Shown here one piece after another: positions 32,861 through 49,994 of a stretch of 64,000 bases of DNA. Made by a program: the position numbers and the translations under genes. The DNA comes from Cacajao melanocephalus (taxonomy: Eukaryota; Chordata; Mammalia; Primates; Pitheciidae), in assembly GCA_963573385.1 (NCBI GenBank), contig CAUYLG010034846.1, forward strand, positions 27,099-91,098. Direction: 5' to 3'. A model generated the notes under the pieces. That model saw only the letters and a list, made by a program, of their open reading frames with translations. It ran no database searches and was not told the origin of the DNA. Positions within the stretch are counted from its first letter, which is position 1; the number at the start of each line of letters is the position of its first letter.

Positions 32861-33599
32861 AGCTGACCCCGAAGCAGGGCTTCCAATGTGGGGTGCTGCA
32901 CTGTGCCTGCCAGGGAGAGCTACTCTCCACCAGGAAGAGGGGGCATGGCATTCCCAACTCTCCCAGGGAGCTCTCTCTGAATGAGTTCCAGCTAACAATA
33001 ACCGCCCAGGGGCCAGAGCAGTGTAATTCCAAACTGCACCTCCTCTCGCCAGAGCACCAATCCCTCGAGCCTAGCCTGATGAAACACCGCCACCCAGGCA
33101 TGCTAGGGCTTCATTTCTGCAGTCACTTCAACCACTGGTGTGATCTCCTGGAAACACTAAACCAAAGCAGGGGGCAGGAGGGGTGGCACGCCAACAGCAA
33201 TGAATAGTAACAGTGACAAAACCACCAAGGGCTGTGAAATGCAGGGCTATGGAAAAACTTAAAATGGAGGCCACCTCTGAATTTTATGCACCAGGCTCTA
33301 GTGTGTAACGGTTGGAAGAAAACAGACACCAAGGACCATCATTTTAGCTGATACAAAAAAATCAACCTTAGACCTGGCTGCCTGTGTCTATCGCCTCCTT
33401 CTAGTTCCCACCGTGGCCTTCATCTAACAAGACACCTAGAACACCTCCAGTGACCGCTTCTGCAACATGAACAGAGCTGCTGTGTCTGATGGCTGCCTGC
33501 CCAAGCTCACCAGAACATCCAACCCTACGCTGACCACAGAAAGCCAGAAACAGTAGCTTTTGATTGGATAATGTGCACACCCGAAACAATCCAAAAAGG

Positions 33600-34136
33600 C
33601 TGTTCATTTAGAAAAGCCCATAGTCCAGAAACATATGCTCATACATACCATTACATAAACTGGTAAGTTTTCTGAAGAGGAATTTAGCAGAATTCTTACC
33701 AAAATGCTATTCAGTTGAAGAGTTCACACTGCAGAACCACACTCTCACATTTATATGCCTGCATACAAATTGCATGATTTTGAAGACAAATCTGGTACAG
33801 TTTTACCAAAACTGTGTAACATTCCAAAACTACAAATAGCCCAAATGTCCACAAGTAGGGCAGGTTAAATCAAGTATACTCACAAAATACTCTCTGCAGT
33901 TGCTAAAATCGATGACATAATCCGTCTGCATGGCTGTCAGGGAGCACGCCGAGACACTATCACGTGAAAGGGCAGCAGCACGCTCGAAGAATACAAACGT
34001 GCATGCAGATACTGTGGGTTTTTTTCTGGAAGGAATCCCAAGAACTTTCTCACAGTGGTTTCCTTTCAAAGGGAGTGAGGAAAAGCCTTTATACCTCCCT
34101 AAACAGCTTGAATTTTCTTTTTAAAAACTCAACTGG
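33600..34136 (+). mobile_element. Old L1-like 3' region
   Basis: CAAATAGCCCAAATGTCCAC, AAATCAAGTATACTC and GATGACATAATCCGTC resemble an old L1ME-type element; the 64- to 79-codon frames inside are shadows. Confidence 0.45.
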
Positions 34137-34137
34137 G

Positions 34138-34269
34138 GGCTGGGTGCAGTGGCTCACGCCTGTAATTCCAGCACTTTGGGAGGTTGAGTTGGGTGGATAG
34201 CCTGAGGTCAAAAGTTCGAGATCAGCCTAGCCAACACAGTGAAATCCCGTTTCTATTAAAATACAAAAA
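34138..34269 (+). mobile_element. Alu left arm
   Basis: GGCTGGGTGCAGTGGCTC to ATTAAAATACAAAAA, immediately followed by a complete Alu. Confidence 0.9.
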
Positions 34270-34592
<323 letters not shown>

Positions 34593-34693
34593 CTACTTTT
34601 TCTTCTTTATACATCTACATATTTTTTTAAAACCTATCATTAGATTTTAAAACACTGAGTGTGGTAGGTCTGTTAATATGAATATGGAAAAAT

Positions 34694-34804
34694 GGCTGGG
34701 TGTGGTGACTTACACCTGTAATCCTAGCACTTTTGGAGGCCAAGATGGGAAAATAGCTGGGGGCCAAGAATTCAAGACCAGCCTGATTTAAAAAAAAAAA
34801 AAAA
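34694..34804 (+). mobile_element. Alu left-arm fragment
   Basis: GGCTGGGTGTGGTGACTTAC to CAGCCTGATTT then A's. Confidence 0.88.
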
Positions 34805-35140
34805 GTATTACTGAAAATAAATGTTAAAATAAGTTATGCTTAAAAATATATATGAAAAAATGATTGCAATATTTTGAAAATGCAAGTTGCAATACAATAA
34901 AGAATACTATATCCCATTTTTGTTTAAAAAAACCTACCTACATAAGGCCATATATATATGTGCATTGAGCCTAGAAGGATCAACAAACCAAAGTTATCAA
35001 TGGCGATTACTACCTGGGACACTGGGGAGAAGCTTTCATTTCTCTTCATACACTTGGCTTTTAATTTCTTTGTTCAAAAAAAAGTATGCATATTTTTGTA
35101 ATTATGTTTTATCAAAGAAAAAATACTCAGAAAATTCCAC
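34805..35140. other. AT-rich intronic DNA
   Basis: Probably old LINE. A 217-codon frame starting at 34887 runs from here into unique DNA but has no recognisable domain or exon borders. Confidence 0.4.
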
Positions 35141-36160
35141 ATTACGATTCAGAACACTATCCTCTCCCCAAGGATTTCTGAACACTTTGCCCATTCAGTC
35201 CACTGACAGGTCGGTAGGGCAGGCAGGCAGGAGTGATGACGCCCCTCCCAGACAGGCCTGTGCTTTCTGCCCTGGCCTGGAACAGAGCTGTTCTTTAAGC
35301 TCTGAACCATATGTAAACAACACCTGCCGAAAAAACTTCTGCAAGACACAAAGGACCCATGGAAAGAGTGCTGGAGATGACCTCCTTTTTCCAGTAGGTC
35401 CTGCAGCAATCCATCCCATGGTTCCATACAAAGAAATGATCCTGAAGCATGTCGGCAAGTCGATGAGGGCTTCCCGGAGCCACAGTCATTCTCTGCCCTC
35501 CTCCCCTCTGGCCACCCGCCATACGAGAACGCTTGCATAATGTTCGCCATTCAAAGGCTTTGGCACTCTGGAAAGCAGGCTGACCCACAAGGTCTCTTCT
35601 GGGACCCATACATTTCTGATTTCCACATAGGAATACATTTTTAATATTCCAGGCCTCCGCACACGATTTTCAAGTGGTGCTTATTTCAAGTCAGCTACAT
35701 TTTCCTGAGCACCTTCCCTGACCGCCCCACACCCAGACTGAGGTGAGCTTGCTTTCTGGGTGGGCTCCTATGAGACCCCCTTCCTAGAGATACCTGGCAC
35801 ACAGTGACGAATGGGAAGCAACAGAATTCTGCTTCCGGATGCATTCACTCACTCTACGGGGAAGAAGGACCATTCAATACAAGAAAACAAAACTATCTAC
35901 AGGCTGCTGTCCATTGCTGGATAAACAAACAAAATTGGGGTAGATACATGCAGATAAGAGCTCTGCCTTAAGAAGGAAATTCTGACACATGCTACAACAC
36001 TGATGAACCTTGGAAACATTATGCTAAGTGAAATAAGCCAGATGCAAAACGACAAATATAGATGATCTCACTTACATGAGGTACTTAAGAGTAATCAAAT
36101 TCAAAACAACAATAATAACAAGAGTAGTCAAATTCACAGGAAGAAAGTAAAATGGTGGGT

Positions 36161-36471
36161 GAGGCACGGTGGCTCACCATTGCCACCAAGGAATTATACA
36201 TGCCTATAATTCCAGCACTTTGGGAAGCCAAGGCAGGCAAATCACTTAAGCTCAGGAGTTCGAGACCAGTCTGGCCAACATGGCAAAACTCTGTCTTTAC
36301 TAAAAATACAAAAATTAGCTGGGCCTGTAATCCCAGCTATTCAGGCGCCTGAGGCAAGAGAATCTCTTGAACCCAGGAGATGGAGGTTGTAGAGCAGAGA
36401 TCATGACACTGCACTCCAGGCTGTGCGACAGAACAAGACTCTGTCTAAAAAAAAAAAAAAAAAAAAAAAAA
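36161..36471 (+). mobile_element. Alu (1 of 4 inside L1)
   Basis: GAGGCACGGTGGCTCACC with a small insertion near the head; 25-base A tail. Confidence 0.92.
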
Positions 36472-36473
36472 TT

Positions 36474-36597
36474 AGACCAACCATGGTAGCTCACACCTGT
36501 AATCCCAGCACTTCAGGAGGCCAAATCACGTGAGGCCAGGAGTTCAAGACTAGCCTGGCCAACATGGTGAAACCCCATCTCTATAAAAAAAAAAAAA
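36474..36597 (+). mobile_element. Alu left arm (2 of 4)
   Basis: GACCAACCATGGTAGCTCAC to CATCTCTATAAAA plus A's. Confidence 0.9.
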
Positions 36598-36600
36598 TAC

Positions 36601-36934
<334 letters not shown>

Positions 36935-36935
36935 A

Positions 36936-37207
36936 GGACAGGCTTGGTGGCTCACATCTGTAATCCCAGAACCCTGGGAGGCTGAGGCAACCAGATCACT
37001 TAAGGCCAAGAATTCAAGACCAGCCTGGCCAACATGGTCAAACCCCGTCTCTACAAAAAATACAAAAATTAGCTGGGTGTGGTGGTGTCTGCCTATAATC
37101 CCAGCTACTCAAGAGGCTGAGGTTGCAGTGAGCCGAGATCACGGCACTGCACTCCAGCCTGGTCGAGTGAGACTCTTTCTCAAAAAAAAAGAAAGAGAGA
37201 GAGAAAG
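36936..37207 (+). mobile_element. Alu (4 of 4)
   Basis: AGGACAGGCTTGGTGGCTC head, deletion in the right arm, A/GA-rich tail. Confidence 0.92.
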
Positions 37208-37733
37208 AATGGTGAGAATGGCTGCCACCAGTGGATGGGGGAGGGAGAGTTGGTGTCTAATGGGAACAGTTTCAGTTTGGGAAGATGAGAACATTCTGGA
37301 GGTGGCTGGTGGTGATGGTTGCATGACATTGTGAATGTGCTTAATGCCACTCAACTGTTCACTTAAACATGGTCAATTTTATGTTATGTATACTTCACAA
37401 CTTTTGAAATTCAAAAAAAAAACCCTATTTACAAGTTGTGAAAGTGCTATGAAGAGAAACTGCAGGGGGCTCCAAAGGAATCATAGGAAGATGAGGCCAA
37501 AGTTAGCTGGGGGGCTCTCCAGGGCCTCCCTAAGGAGGCATCCACCTTCTCACCACCAGACCAGGATCTCCTGAGGAGCCAATGGGGCATCCATGTCTCC
37601 ATGTCCCTAGAACAAAAAGTATTTAAGATAAAAGGCTTGTCTAGGCTCAAACCGGTAAATGGAATAAGACCTCATGCCTCACTCCTGAAACGGCTTAACC
37701 GGAGAACCCACTGGCTCATTTAAGAGGCTGCCT

Positions 37734-38374
<641 letters not shown>

Positions 38375-38469
38375 TCAAGGATGGAGAGGGAGGCAACAAG
38401 GACTAAAGGAGAAAACTGATCCTGTCCAGAAAAGAACAAGCCTGAAACCCTCTGACTCCAGAAATTCCA

Positions 38470-39434
<965 letters not shown>

Positions 39435-40242
39435 ACAAGGAAAATGTATTTAAAGGGCATTGCACAATGCCTGGCAAATTATAGGTGATCAAACAGTATC
39501 TACTGCCTGACAAGTGAATTCAAAATGCAATAAATACTGCTTCTGCAGCCCCACAGAGAAAAAGGCTGATGGTTATCTTGGAAAGGAGGAAGAGAGTCCA
39601 GATGAGAACCACACAACTGGCTGCAGAGGTAAGAACGGAAGTCCTGTACGAGATGTGAAAGACCGCCAGCAACTTGAGATAGACTTTGTTCTGCCAGCTA
39701 CTCCTGCTGCATGCAACACTTCACAAACCAGCGCTGCCGCCAGCACCTCAGAGGTGCACTTCAGCTCAGATGAAGGCTGTTTCTCAGGTCACACAGAAAA
39801 CCAACAAGTACAGCTGAGAACAAAGCTCAACCACGACTTCTGGCTCAAGTCACTAAGGCAAACCTCCCTCCCGGCGCAAAGAGATTGCCAGCGTGTCACC
39901 CACAGGTATAAACAGTGATACTGCCAACGCCAAGGCCCAGGTCTGCCAGCTCCCAGGTGAGGAGGCCCAATCTGAATAGCATCTTTTAAACCTAAAAGCT
40001 GATAACAAACAATTCTATTACACCAGAAACAAAGCTCACCATAACCCATTTTGCTCCCATCTCCAGCACCACAGCCAGTGCCTGTATTTCTTTGTCCCAA
40101 TGACAGACCCAAGTTTCCTGAGGCTGTACAAGTCCCAGAAATAATCCTAAAAAGAGATCGAGTCATGATCTGAAAAGAAGACAGTCTAGTTAACTCTGCC
40201 TCCTTACATGAAATTTATTTAAAACCAAAAATACAAGATTTG

Positions 40243-40530
40243 GGCCAGGCACTGTGGCTCACACCTGTAATCCCAGCGCTTTGGGAGGTCAAGGCGAATC
40301 ACGAGGTCAGGAGTTCGAAATCCAGCCTGGGCAACATGATGAAAACCTGTCTCTAATAAAAATACAAAAATTAGCTGGGCGTAGTGGCACACACCTAGAG
40401 TCCTAGCTACCCAGGAGATTGAGGAAGAAGAATCACTTGAACCTGGGAGACAGAGCTTGCAGTGAGCCAAGATCACATGACTGCACTCCGGCCTGGGCGA
40501 CAGATCAAGACTCCATCTCAAAAAAAAAAA
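40243..40530 (+). mobile_element. Alu
   Basis: GGCCAGGCACTGTGGCTC head, A11 tail. Confidence 0.94.
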
Positions 40531-41775
40531 GAAAGATTTAGAGCACAAAGCCCAATGTCTTCTGCTGGAAATTTTGTTTTTCAGGGAGAAATGCATTGTT
40601 TTAAAATCTAGTACAAATAGGCCCTATTTAGTACATGTCCGCCCATGACAAGATACATACATTTCCCAGTAGAGAAGCCTCATTATTGAATTTAGAAATA
40701 CATGAATTGACCCACCTGGCCTATTCCGGTTTGAAACAGAAACCAACACAGAAATGATCAATCTTAAATGGTAGGATAATGAGACATATAACAAGCATAC
40801 AGCCACAGCCATCAGCAACATGAGTCAGTACTTTGAGCAAGGCAAAAAAAAAAAAAAAAAAAAAAACACCTCAAAAGTACAATAAAATAATCCTTCAGGA
40901 TAAAAAAAAAAAGAGAACTGAAATTCAAAAGAGGGTAGGAGTGGTGAACAGGTCAAAAAAATACATAACAAAAATCTCTCAGCAAAGCCCAAGGCAACCG
41001 GACCCATGCTGGAACCAGTTCTGGCCTGCCATTCCTGAAATTCCACTCTCCCAAGGTTTCCTGGCTCTTCCTTTCCCAGGCTTTCTTTTTACCCATGTGG
41101 GCCCAGTGGAGGCTGGAGAGGGCCAAGGGCACTGTACGAGAAGGGATGCCCACCCAGTGGGCTTAGGGACTAATGCAAGGGCGTGCAATCAGCATTAGGG
41201 GGGGCCACGGATAACCGAAATTCTGAAATTCACAAGCAAGCAGAGCCTCGTGGGAGAGGCAGCCACTGTCTCCGGGCCTAACCAGCTAACAAACAGTCCA
41301 GGAGCCAGACTGGGCCTGAGTGAAGCCACACAGAAAGTACAGGCCTAGAGGCAGGAAGCGAGGAAAAAAATCAAAGGATGACAGGACCCTGCTAAAACAT
41401 CTCAGTCCCACAGCCAGGAGGTCTGGGGGGTGCCACAGTTTACCAAAAAACCAACAGGATGGTTGCGGGAATGCCAAAATGAACCAAAACAAATTCCCCA
41501 CCAAAATGTAGAACCACTGCAGGGCCATTTACCAAAAAACTAACATGTTTAGCCAAGAGGTGACCTGGGTCTCAGTCCTCACTTGTGGCCAACGCTGGGT
41601 TCAGTCTCCTGCTTCTTAAGTGTTAGTCCTTCCATGGTCTCTAAACAAACAGCAGACACCGAGATGTGGCTGAGCTCCCTACCTGTACTAAGCCATTCTG
41701 GTGCTTCCAGGCACCTGGGTGAGAGTCACCATAGCAAAACATTAGCTGGTCATAGAATTTGGGATGGGGAGGTCA

Positions 41776-42107
<332 letters not shown>

Positions 42108-42108
<1 letters not shown>

Positions 42109-42178
42109 AAAAAAAAAAAGAGAGAGAGAGACAGAGAGACAGAAAGAAAGAAAAGGAAAAGAAAGGAAGGAAAGGAAA
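42108..42178. repeat. Alu-tail purine microsatellite
   Basis: A12, then (AG)n, AGAC, AAAG and GGAA units; pure purine apart from two C's. Confidence 0.85.
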
Positions 42179-42239
42179 CTAGAAAAACAGGTAACCAACA
42201 AAAACATACATTTCATCACCTTCCTATGGAGAGATACAC

Positions 42240-42400
42240 TTCAACGAGAATCTTATGTGAGGCTCCCAAGACCCCTAATAGATACCCAAGCCAGGTATAA
42301 TTATTCCCATTTTACAGATGCAGGAGCTGAGGCTCAGAGACTTGCCTAAGGGTAACCCGATGAGGACCAGAACCCAGTCGGTCAGGCTCCAAGAGACATA
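42240..42400 (+). mobile_element. MIR
   Basis: TTCCCATTTTACAGATGCAG, GAGCTGAGGCTCAGAGAC, TGAGGACCAGAACCCAG. Confidence 0.72.
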
Positions 42401-44161
42401 CTTGCCCGAACAAGTTAGAAACTCTCAAATGATATTATTTTCTAATCCCCAAGGAAAGCAGTTATCCTCAGAAGGCAAGACTTCTTGGCCGTCTGTCTGT
42501 CCTGAGTATCTCCTACAGTTCTAACCCTGCCTTAAACTGACCACCTACCACACCCCCACACCCCCACCTCCGTGTCTATTCAGCTCTCGAGGGCTCTAAA
42601 TGCTACTCTTTCACATCCTTGCTTCCCCAGAGGCTCAGCACCGTATAAGCACGCCTTGAATGGTGATTGGGCCTTGAATCCCTTCTGCATTGTCCTTGCC
42701 TTAGGCCAGTACCTGTGGCATCCATGGGCACAGTCTGGCTCTATGGGTGGCACCACAAGGGGCTCATGTCTGTCGTAGGACTGGGGACAGCAGTCATACC
42801 GACAACCGCAGGAAGAACCGCTGTCGCGCACCAACTGTGCCAGGCCCTTCACCGTCGCCCAAACCTGCCAGGTGGAGTGTGCACGCCCCTATTTATGCAG
42901 ACGAAGCCTCAGCCCCAGTGTCACTAGGTTTACAGAGGAAAGCAGCAGGATCTGCACCCCAATGCCTGGGCCTCCCCAGTCCCACCTTACACCAGGATGC
43001 GGTGCACAGACAAGACTTAATGGCTGCAGCGAGATTCCGAGAAACCATGCTAAGACTGCATACGGATGGTTACAAACCAAACTGAATGATACTGTACAAA
43101 GCCACATCAAATGCACACTAAACCTTAAGGGGGAAAAAAAAAAACCTTAGGGAAAGTTTAACAGTTCCGTAAACCAAAGGGTTTAAAAATTTCTCCCAGG
43201 CAGCCATTTAGCAAATGACACACTCCCCAGCCTCCCTTCTCCCACTTCCTTCAAGCTCACCACTGAAAACACCTCCTATTCTTGCCTAAAGGTGGGCTCC
43301 GACCTCCCACGATATTTACGACGAGGAGAAAAGAAAAGGGAAAAAAATCCACCTCTCAATTTTAAGCAGGCAAATCCACTCTTCAGAGGCCCCCAGTTTC
43401 AACAGGGCTGAATTTCTCTCTTCGGGGTTGGGGAAGGCAAAAGAGGGAGAAAAAAACAACAACCATCTGGCAGGCCCCGAGTGGCAACATCCTGTTTATT
43501 ATTAAACATTTTTAGCCATGGAGCACTCAGTTTCGAAAATAACCCTCTGGTCCCCTCACTCACACCGAGACTGTCTGGGCGGCCGCTCGCCTCCCTCCCC
43601 CGGCCGCCAACTTTGGCGCCGCCCGGGCCCGGCCCACCCGGCGCCAGAACAGCCCCGCGAACGCCGCTCAGCGCCCTGGGCCCAAGGCCCGACCCCGCAG
43701 GACCCCGCCTCGGGCGCGTTTCTCCGTCAGCCGGGCGAGGCGGGGAGCGGGGACGCCGGCCCCGGAACCCCGAGACACGGCTGCGGGCCCAGGACCCCCG
43801 CCCCTCCGGCCTCTGCAGCCCGGCCCGGCCTCGCGGATACGGGGGTGGCCGGCGAGCCCTGCGGGAAGCGCGCGGCCCCCGGACCCCGCCCGAGCCCGAG
43901 CCCGAGGCCGCGCGGCGCCGCCACAACAATGGCGAGCACGCCCGGGCCCGCCGCCCTCAGGCCCCGCGGCCTCCCAGCCCCGCAGCGCTGCGCCCGGCGG
44001 GAAGGAGGAGGCGGGGGCCGGGCCGAGCCGGGCTCCCGGACAAAGGTCGGGCCCGGGCGCAAGAACCCCGGCGGCGGCCACGGGAGACAAAGCCCGGCCG
44101 GGCCGCGCCGCCTCCATCTTAGCGCCGCCGCCCCCGCGCCCCGGCCCTGGCCCCGGCCCAC

Positions 44162-44440
44162 CTGGTCTGGTTCCGCGGGCGCGGCCGGGCCGGGCGATGG
44201 CGGTCGGGCGGCGGTCGAGCGCGGGGGCGGCGGGATGGCGGCGGATTGCGACGCGGCGGCGCGGGCTGCTCGCTCGCTCTCTCCCTCCTCCCGGGCTCGC
44301 TCGTAGCTGCGCGCTGAAGCCTCAGCGCCTGTCTCGCCGCTCGCTCCCTCTCGCGCTCGGCTCCCCGCCCCCCGCCTGCCGCCGCCCCCGCCTCCTCGGC
44401 CTCCTCCTCCCGCCGCCGCCGCCGCCGCCCGCAGCCTGAG
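44162..44440 (-). other. PRRC2B: Probable PRRC2B non-coding exon 1 (5' UTR)
   Basis: On the minus strand the island contains a donor-like site, CAG|GTGGGC, with the last exonic base at 44162. No ATG is seen in the roughly 280 bases upstream, as suits a 5' UTR that joins the 55-base leader in exon 2. The exon's 5' edge is only a guess. It is placed near 44440 because a CGG repeat and GC boxes lie just upstream. Other weaker donors exist in the island, so an alternative exon 1 end is possible. A CAGE or full-length cDNA alignment would settle both ends. Confidence 0.5.
44409..44430. repeat. (CCG)n / (CGG)n trinucleotide repeat
   Basis: About six to seven uninterrupted CCG units on the plus strand read as CGG on the PRRC2B sense strand. 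The repeat sits at or just upstream of the inferred start region, inside the CpG island. Confidence 0.85.
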
Positions 44441-44497
44441 CCCGCGCAGCGCCCCCTGCCGCGCCTCCCGGGAGCGGCGGCCTTGGGATCTGCCCGG

Positions 44498-44615
44498 GGG
44501 CCGGGCGAGGGCGGGGGCCGGGGGGAGGGGCGGGGAGCGACGGGAGGGAGCGGGGAAGGGGGAGGGGCCGGGGGACGGCGGGAGGGGCGGGAGGGGAGCG
44601 GGGCTGACCTGGGCA
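44498..44615 (+). promoter_or_regulatory. G-run cluster with G-quadruplex potential and GC boxes
   Basis: The plus strand has more than ten runs of three or more G within about 115 bases, separated by short loops, and overlapping GGGCGG-type Sp1 sites. It lies just upstream of the inferred PRRC2B start, so the template strand for PRRC2B transcription is the G-rich one. G-quadruplex folding is an inference from spacing. Confidence 0.7.
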
Positions 44616-45139
44616 GAGCGGGGCTCAGGAAGGAGACCCGGAGGAGGAGCCGGGAGAAGAGGCCTGTGAAGAGCCTGGGCCCGGGGGGAGGGCGCCCAGA
44701 AAGAGGGGGAAGAGATGGAGGGGGCAGTGACGGGGAGCGAGCCCGGATCTCCGCCCCCTCCCCCTTCAAAACTGCAGCGCCTCCCGACAGACTGAGCCCA
44801 GATTTTGTTAAAATATATGTACGGAAAGGAAGCAGAAATACTTTGTTCATTTCAAAAGCAAGGTGGTTGTACAATATGGATACTTTGTCCCATTTTTACA
44901 AAATGAAAACTAATAAGCCCCTCCTCTTGAGTGTTGTGCGTTTGTGTGATGGCAAAACAAAAGGTCTGGGAGACTGCCCTACCGTCTTGGTTACCTCCGT
45001 AGTCTGCTGATGGGAGAGCGGAGGAGGGTTCTTACTTTTTTAGACGCGTAACCAATTAGAAAAGCAATTTCAAAAAGCAAATACAAAAAATAATAATAAT
45101 GCTGGGGCCTTGTACCCAAATCATCTCACCCTCTTCCAC

Positions 45140-45320
45140 GTATGTTGCTAACACACTGAGCACCGGCTGTGGACCATGCTCTGGGCTAAAGCACATGGTT
45201 TGTCTCACTTAATCCCAACCCAGGGGCAGATATTGTTCCAACTCACGGATGAGACAAAAGAGGATCTGAGAGGTTAGATAACGTGCCCAATGTCGCACAG
45301 CAGGACCCTGAAGGAAAATT
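45140..45320 (+). mobile_element. MIR
   Basis: CTGAGCACCGGCTGTGGACC, CACGGATGAGACAAAAG and AATGTCGCACAGCAGG. Confidence 0.7.
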
Positions 45321-45383
45321 AACCCACTTCAGCCTAACTCCAGAACTGAGGCTGCTGAGTGAAGCTTAGTACTTGGGTAGTAG

Positions 45384-45736
<353 letters not shown>

Positions 45737-45979
45737 GCTCTCTTTCACATCATCAAATTTGCATTATTTCCCTGCTAATGTCTTCAATATTTTGCTATCT
45801 CTACAAAACAGGGAAGATGTAACCCTAATTTTTATTTTCCATTCTGTTCCTTGACCATCTTCAGAAGGCCATGGAATCAGCCCAGTACTCAAAACCCAGC
45901 AACTAACAAAAATGATAGAAGGCAAATAAACAAAAAACAAATAAATAAACTGTTTGAGCCTCAGATTCTTCATCTAGAA

Positions 45980-46265
<286 letters not shown>

Positions 46266-46284
46266 TGATAGGAGGAGGCTGAAC

Positions 46285-46423
46285 AGTAACAGGGTGGTTC
46301 ATTCAGCACTTACTCTGTGCCAGCCACTGTGCTAAATACTCCCTATAGAGTCACTCAGGTAATCCTCATGACATACCCACAAAATAGACATTCCCAGTGT
46401 AATAGAGAAGAAAAGGAGACTTT
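46285..46423 (+). mobile_element. MIR
   Basis: TTCAGCACTTACTCTGTGCC, TAATCCTCATGACATACCC. Confidence 0.68.
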
Positions 46424-46866
46424 GTGGAGGCAGAACAATGCCTCTGCCAAAAATAGCCAAGTCCTGATCCCTGAAACCTGTGACTATGGTACCTTCCATG
46501 GCAAAAGGAACTCAGTAGATAGGATGAAGTTAAGGATCTTGAGATGTGGAGATGAATCCTGGATTACTGGGTTGGGCCAGTGGAATCACAAGGGTCCTCA
46601 CAAAAGGAAGGAAGGTCAGGGTCGGAGAAGATGTGGTTGATAAAGCAGAAGTCATCATTTTGACTGACAAAGGAATGACGCACGACCTCGTGCCCGGAAA
46701 TGCAGGCCGCCTCTAGAAGCTGCAAAGGACAAGGAATGGATTCTCCCCTAAAGCCTCCACAAGAAAATGAGCCCTGCCAACCCACTGTGACCTCCAGAAC
46801 TTTAAGATAACAAAGTTACACAAGCCACTAAATGTGTGGTAATGTAGTAATAGAAAACTAGTACAA
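46424..46866 (+). mobile_element. MaLR/MLT1-type solitary LTR
   Basis: CTGATCCCTGAAACCTGTGA, TTAAGGATCTTGAGATG, CCTCCAGAACTTTAAGATAA and the closing AAGCCACTAAATGTGTGGTA follow a known ERVL-MaLR LTR layout. No internal retroviral genes are present. Confidence 0.55.
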
Positions 46867-46920
46867 CCTTGGAGACTCGCTGAAACCAACACAGCCAGGT
46901 AAGGGTTAAAGTGTAAGCTA

Positions 46921-47212
46921 GAGGCTCCATGGCTCATGCCTGTAATCCCAGCACTTTGGGAGGCCGAGGCAGGCACATCACAAGGTCAGGAGTTCGAGAT
47001 CAGCCTGATCAACATGGTGAAACCCCATCTCTACTAAAAATACAAAAATTAGCCAGGCATGGTGGCCTGCACCTGTAATCCCAACTACTCAACAGACTGA
47101 GGCAGGAGAACTGCTTGAACCTGGGAGGTGAAGGTTGCAGTGAGCAGAGATCGCACTATCACACTACAGCCTGGGTGACAGCAAGACTCCGTCTCAAAAA
47201 AAAAAAAAAAAC
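46921..47212 (+). mobile_element. Alu
   Basis: Head partly lost (GAGGCTCCATGGCTCATGCC); A16 tail. Confidence 0.93.
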
Positions 47213-47234
47213 CGGCAAGCTAGGGGGTCTTGGG

Positions 47235-47440
47235 AGATAAGAGATCTGGCTTCAAAGTCCAGCTCTGGCACTTCCTGCCTCATGGAGAGAATGACATGCA
47301 GTCACCCATCCCTGCAAAGTGCTTAACCCAGAGGAGAGCCCTGGCAATCAGACTTCATCCTTTCATTCCCTGGGCACCTGCACTCTGGTGCTCACTGTGC
47401 CAGGCTCTCGGGCCATGCTGTTGAACTGAGCAGACAAGGG
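47235..47440 (+). mobile_element. MIR-like fragment
   Basis: CTTCAAAGTCCAGCTCTGGC and AAAGTGCTTAACCC echo MIR, 3' half weak. Confidence 0.45.
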
Positions 47441-47943
47441 CCACTACAGTCAATAAAACAAACACAAACGCTTATTCCAAGGTTTTACGTCTGATTCTGC
47501 CTCCAACCCACAGAGCTAGCCTTTTGGTGCCTCGGAGTTTCTACCCATGAAATTGGGTAGGGAGCACGGTAGTGTCTCTCCAGCTGGGATCCCCAAGCAG
47601 AGAAAAGAGCCTGGCACAAGGTAAGCACTCAGACTCCATGGTGGTTGAAAAGTGGATGCCTGGCTGACTGAGGTCAAAAACGTGGCTCCTGACCAACCAC
47701 ACAAAACATACGGCTCACAAAACCAGCCAAATAAGCACATGCAGTAAAGCCTCCAAAACCCAGCTAGCTTGGAGGTGGGTGCCCAGCCTTCCTTCCACTA
47801 CTGTCACCACTGTGGTGAAAAAGCATCCAGCAAGGTGTCAGAGGAAGAAAACATACCTGGTGTTTCAAATACCTGTGCTTACAGTCGAGAAAGTAGAGCA
47901 TCAGAAGGTTCAATGAGCATCAGAAGATTCAATGACCTGCCCA

Positions 47944-48258
<315 letters not shown>

Positions 48259-48380
48259 ACTTGCCCAAGGTCACAAGTTCCAGCTAAAACCAAGCCCCCT
48301 AGGCCTTCCAATAACAATATAATGTGAGTCACACAGATCATTTATAGCATTCTAATGGCCATGTTAAAGAAGTAAAAGGA

Positions 48381-49258
<878 letters not shown>

Positions 49259-49283
49259 ATGAAATTAATTTTAATAATAATTA

Positions 49284-49570
49284 TTTTTTTTGCAACAGTG
49301 TCTGCCTCTGTTGTCCAGGCTGGAGTGCAGTGGAACACTCTTGGCTCACTGCAACCTCAGTCCCCTTCCCCACAACAGGTCCAAACAAGTCTGATGCCTC
49401 AGCCTCCTAAGAAGCATGTGCCACTGCACCCAGCTAACTTTTTGTATTTTTAGTAGAGGTGGGGTTTCACCATGTTGGCCAGGTTGGTCTTGAACTCTTG
49501 GCCTCAAGTGATCCACGCACCTGGGCCTCCCAAAGTGCTGGGATTACAGGCATGAGCTAGTGTACCTGGC
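49284..49570 (-). mobile_element. Alu
   Basis: T8, GCAACAGTGTCTGCC start; a deletion in the middle; TAATAAT flanks. Confidence 0.92.
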
Positions 49571-49641
49571 CTAATAATGAATTTTATTTAACCTTCTATA
49601 TCAAAAATATTACTGTTTTAACATGTAATTAATACTTGTAA

Positions 49642-49994
<353 letters not shown>

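Larger units (their letters stand above)
43560..44780 (-). promoter_or_regulatory. PRRC2B: CpG-island promoter of PRRC2B
   Basis: A block of about 1.2 kb is extremely GC-rich and dense in CpG, while sequence on both sides is AT-rich and repeat-laden. It contains many GC boxes (for example around 44526-44534 and 44583-44590), long G runs on the plus strand, no TATA box and no Alu. The next coding exon with a start codon on the minus strand is the PRRC2B ATG exon at 11.3 kb, so the island is inferred to be that gene's promoter. It would act as a broad, TATA-less, Sp1-type housekeeping promoter with several start sites. Antisense initiation on the plus strand cannot be excluded. Confidence 0.85.

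Noticed and set aside
34887..35540. 217-codon plus-strand frame in PRRC2B intron 1
   Set aside because: It crosses AT-rich old repeat into unique DNA, has no domain, no promoter and no exon borders, and overlaps similar frames on the other strand.
39514..39918. 134-codon plus-strand frame with Ser/Thr-rich peptide
   Set aside because: No flanking splice sites of good quality and no recognised family; kept as intronic.
43481..44874. Long open frames on both strands of the CpG island (up to 262 and 251 codons)
   Set aside because: They follow from the high GC content, overlap on both strands, are composed of Pro/Arg/Ala/Gly and have no recognisable domain or splice context.
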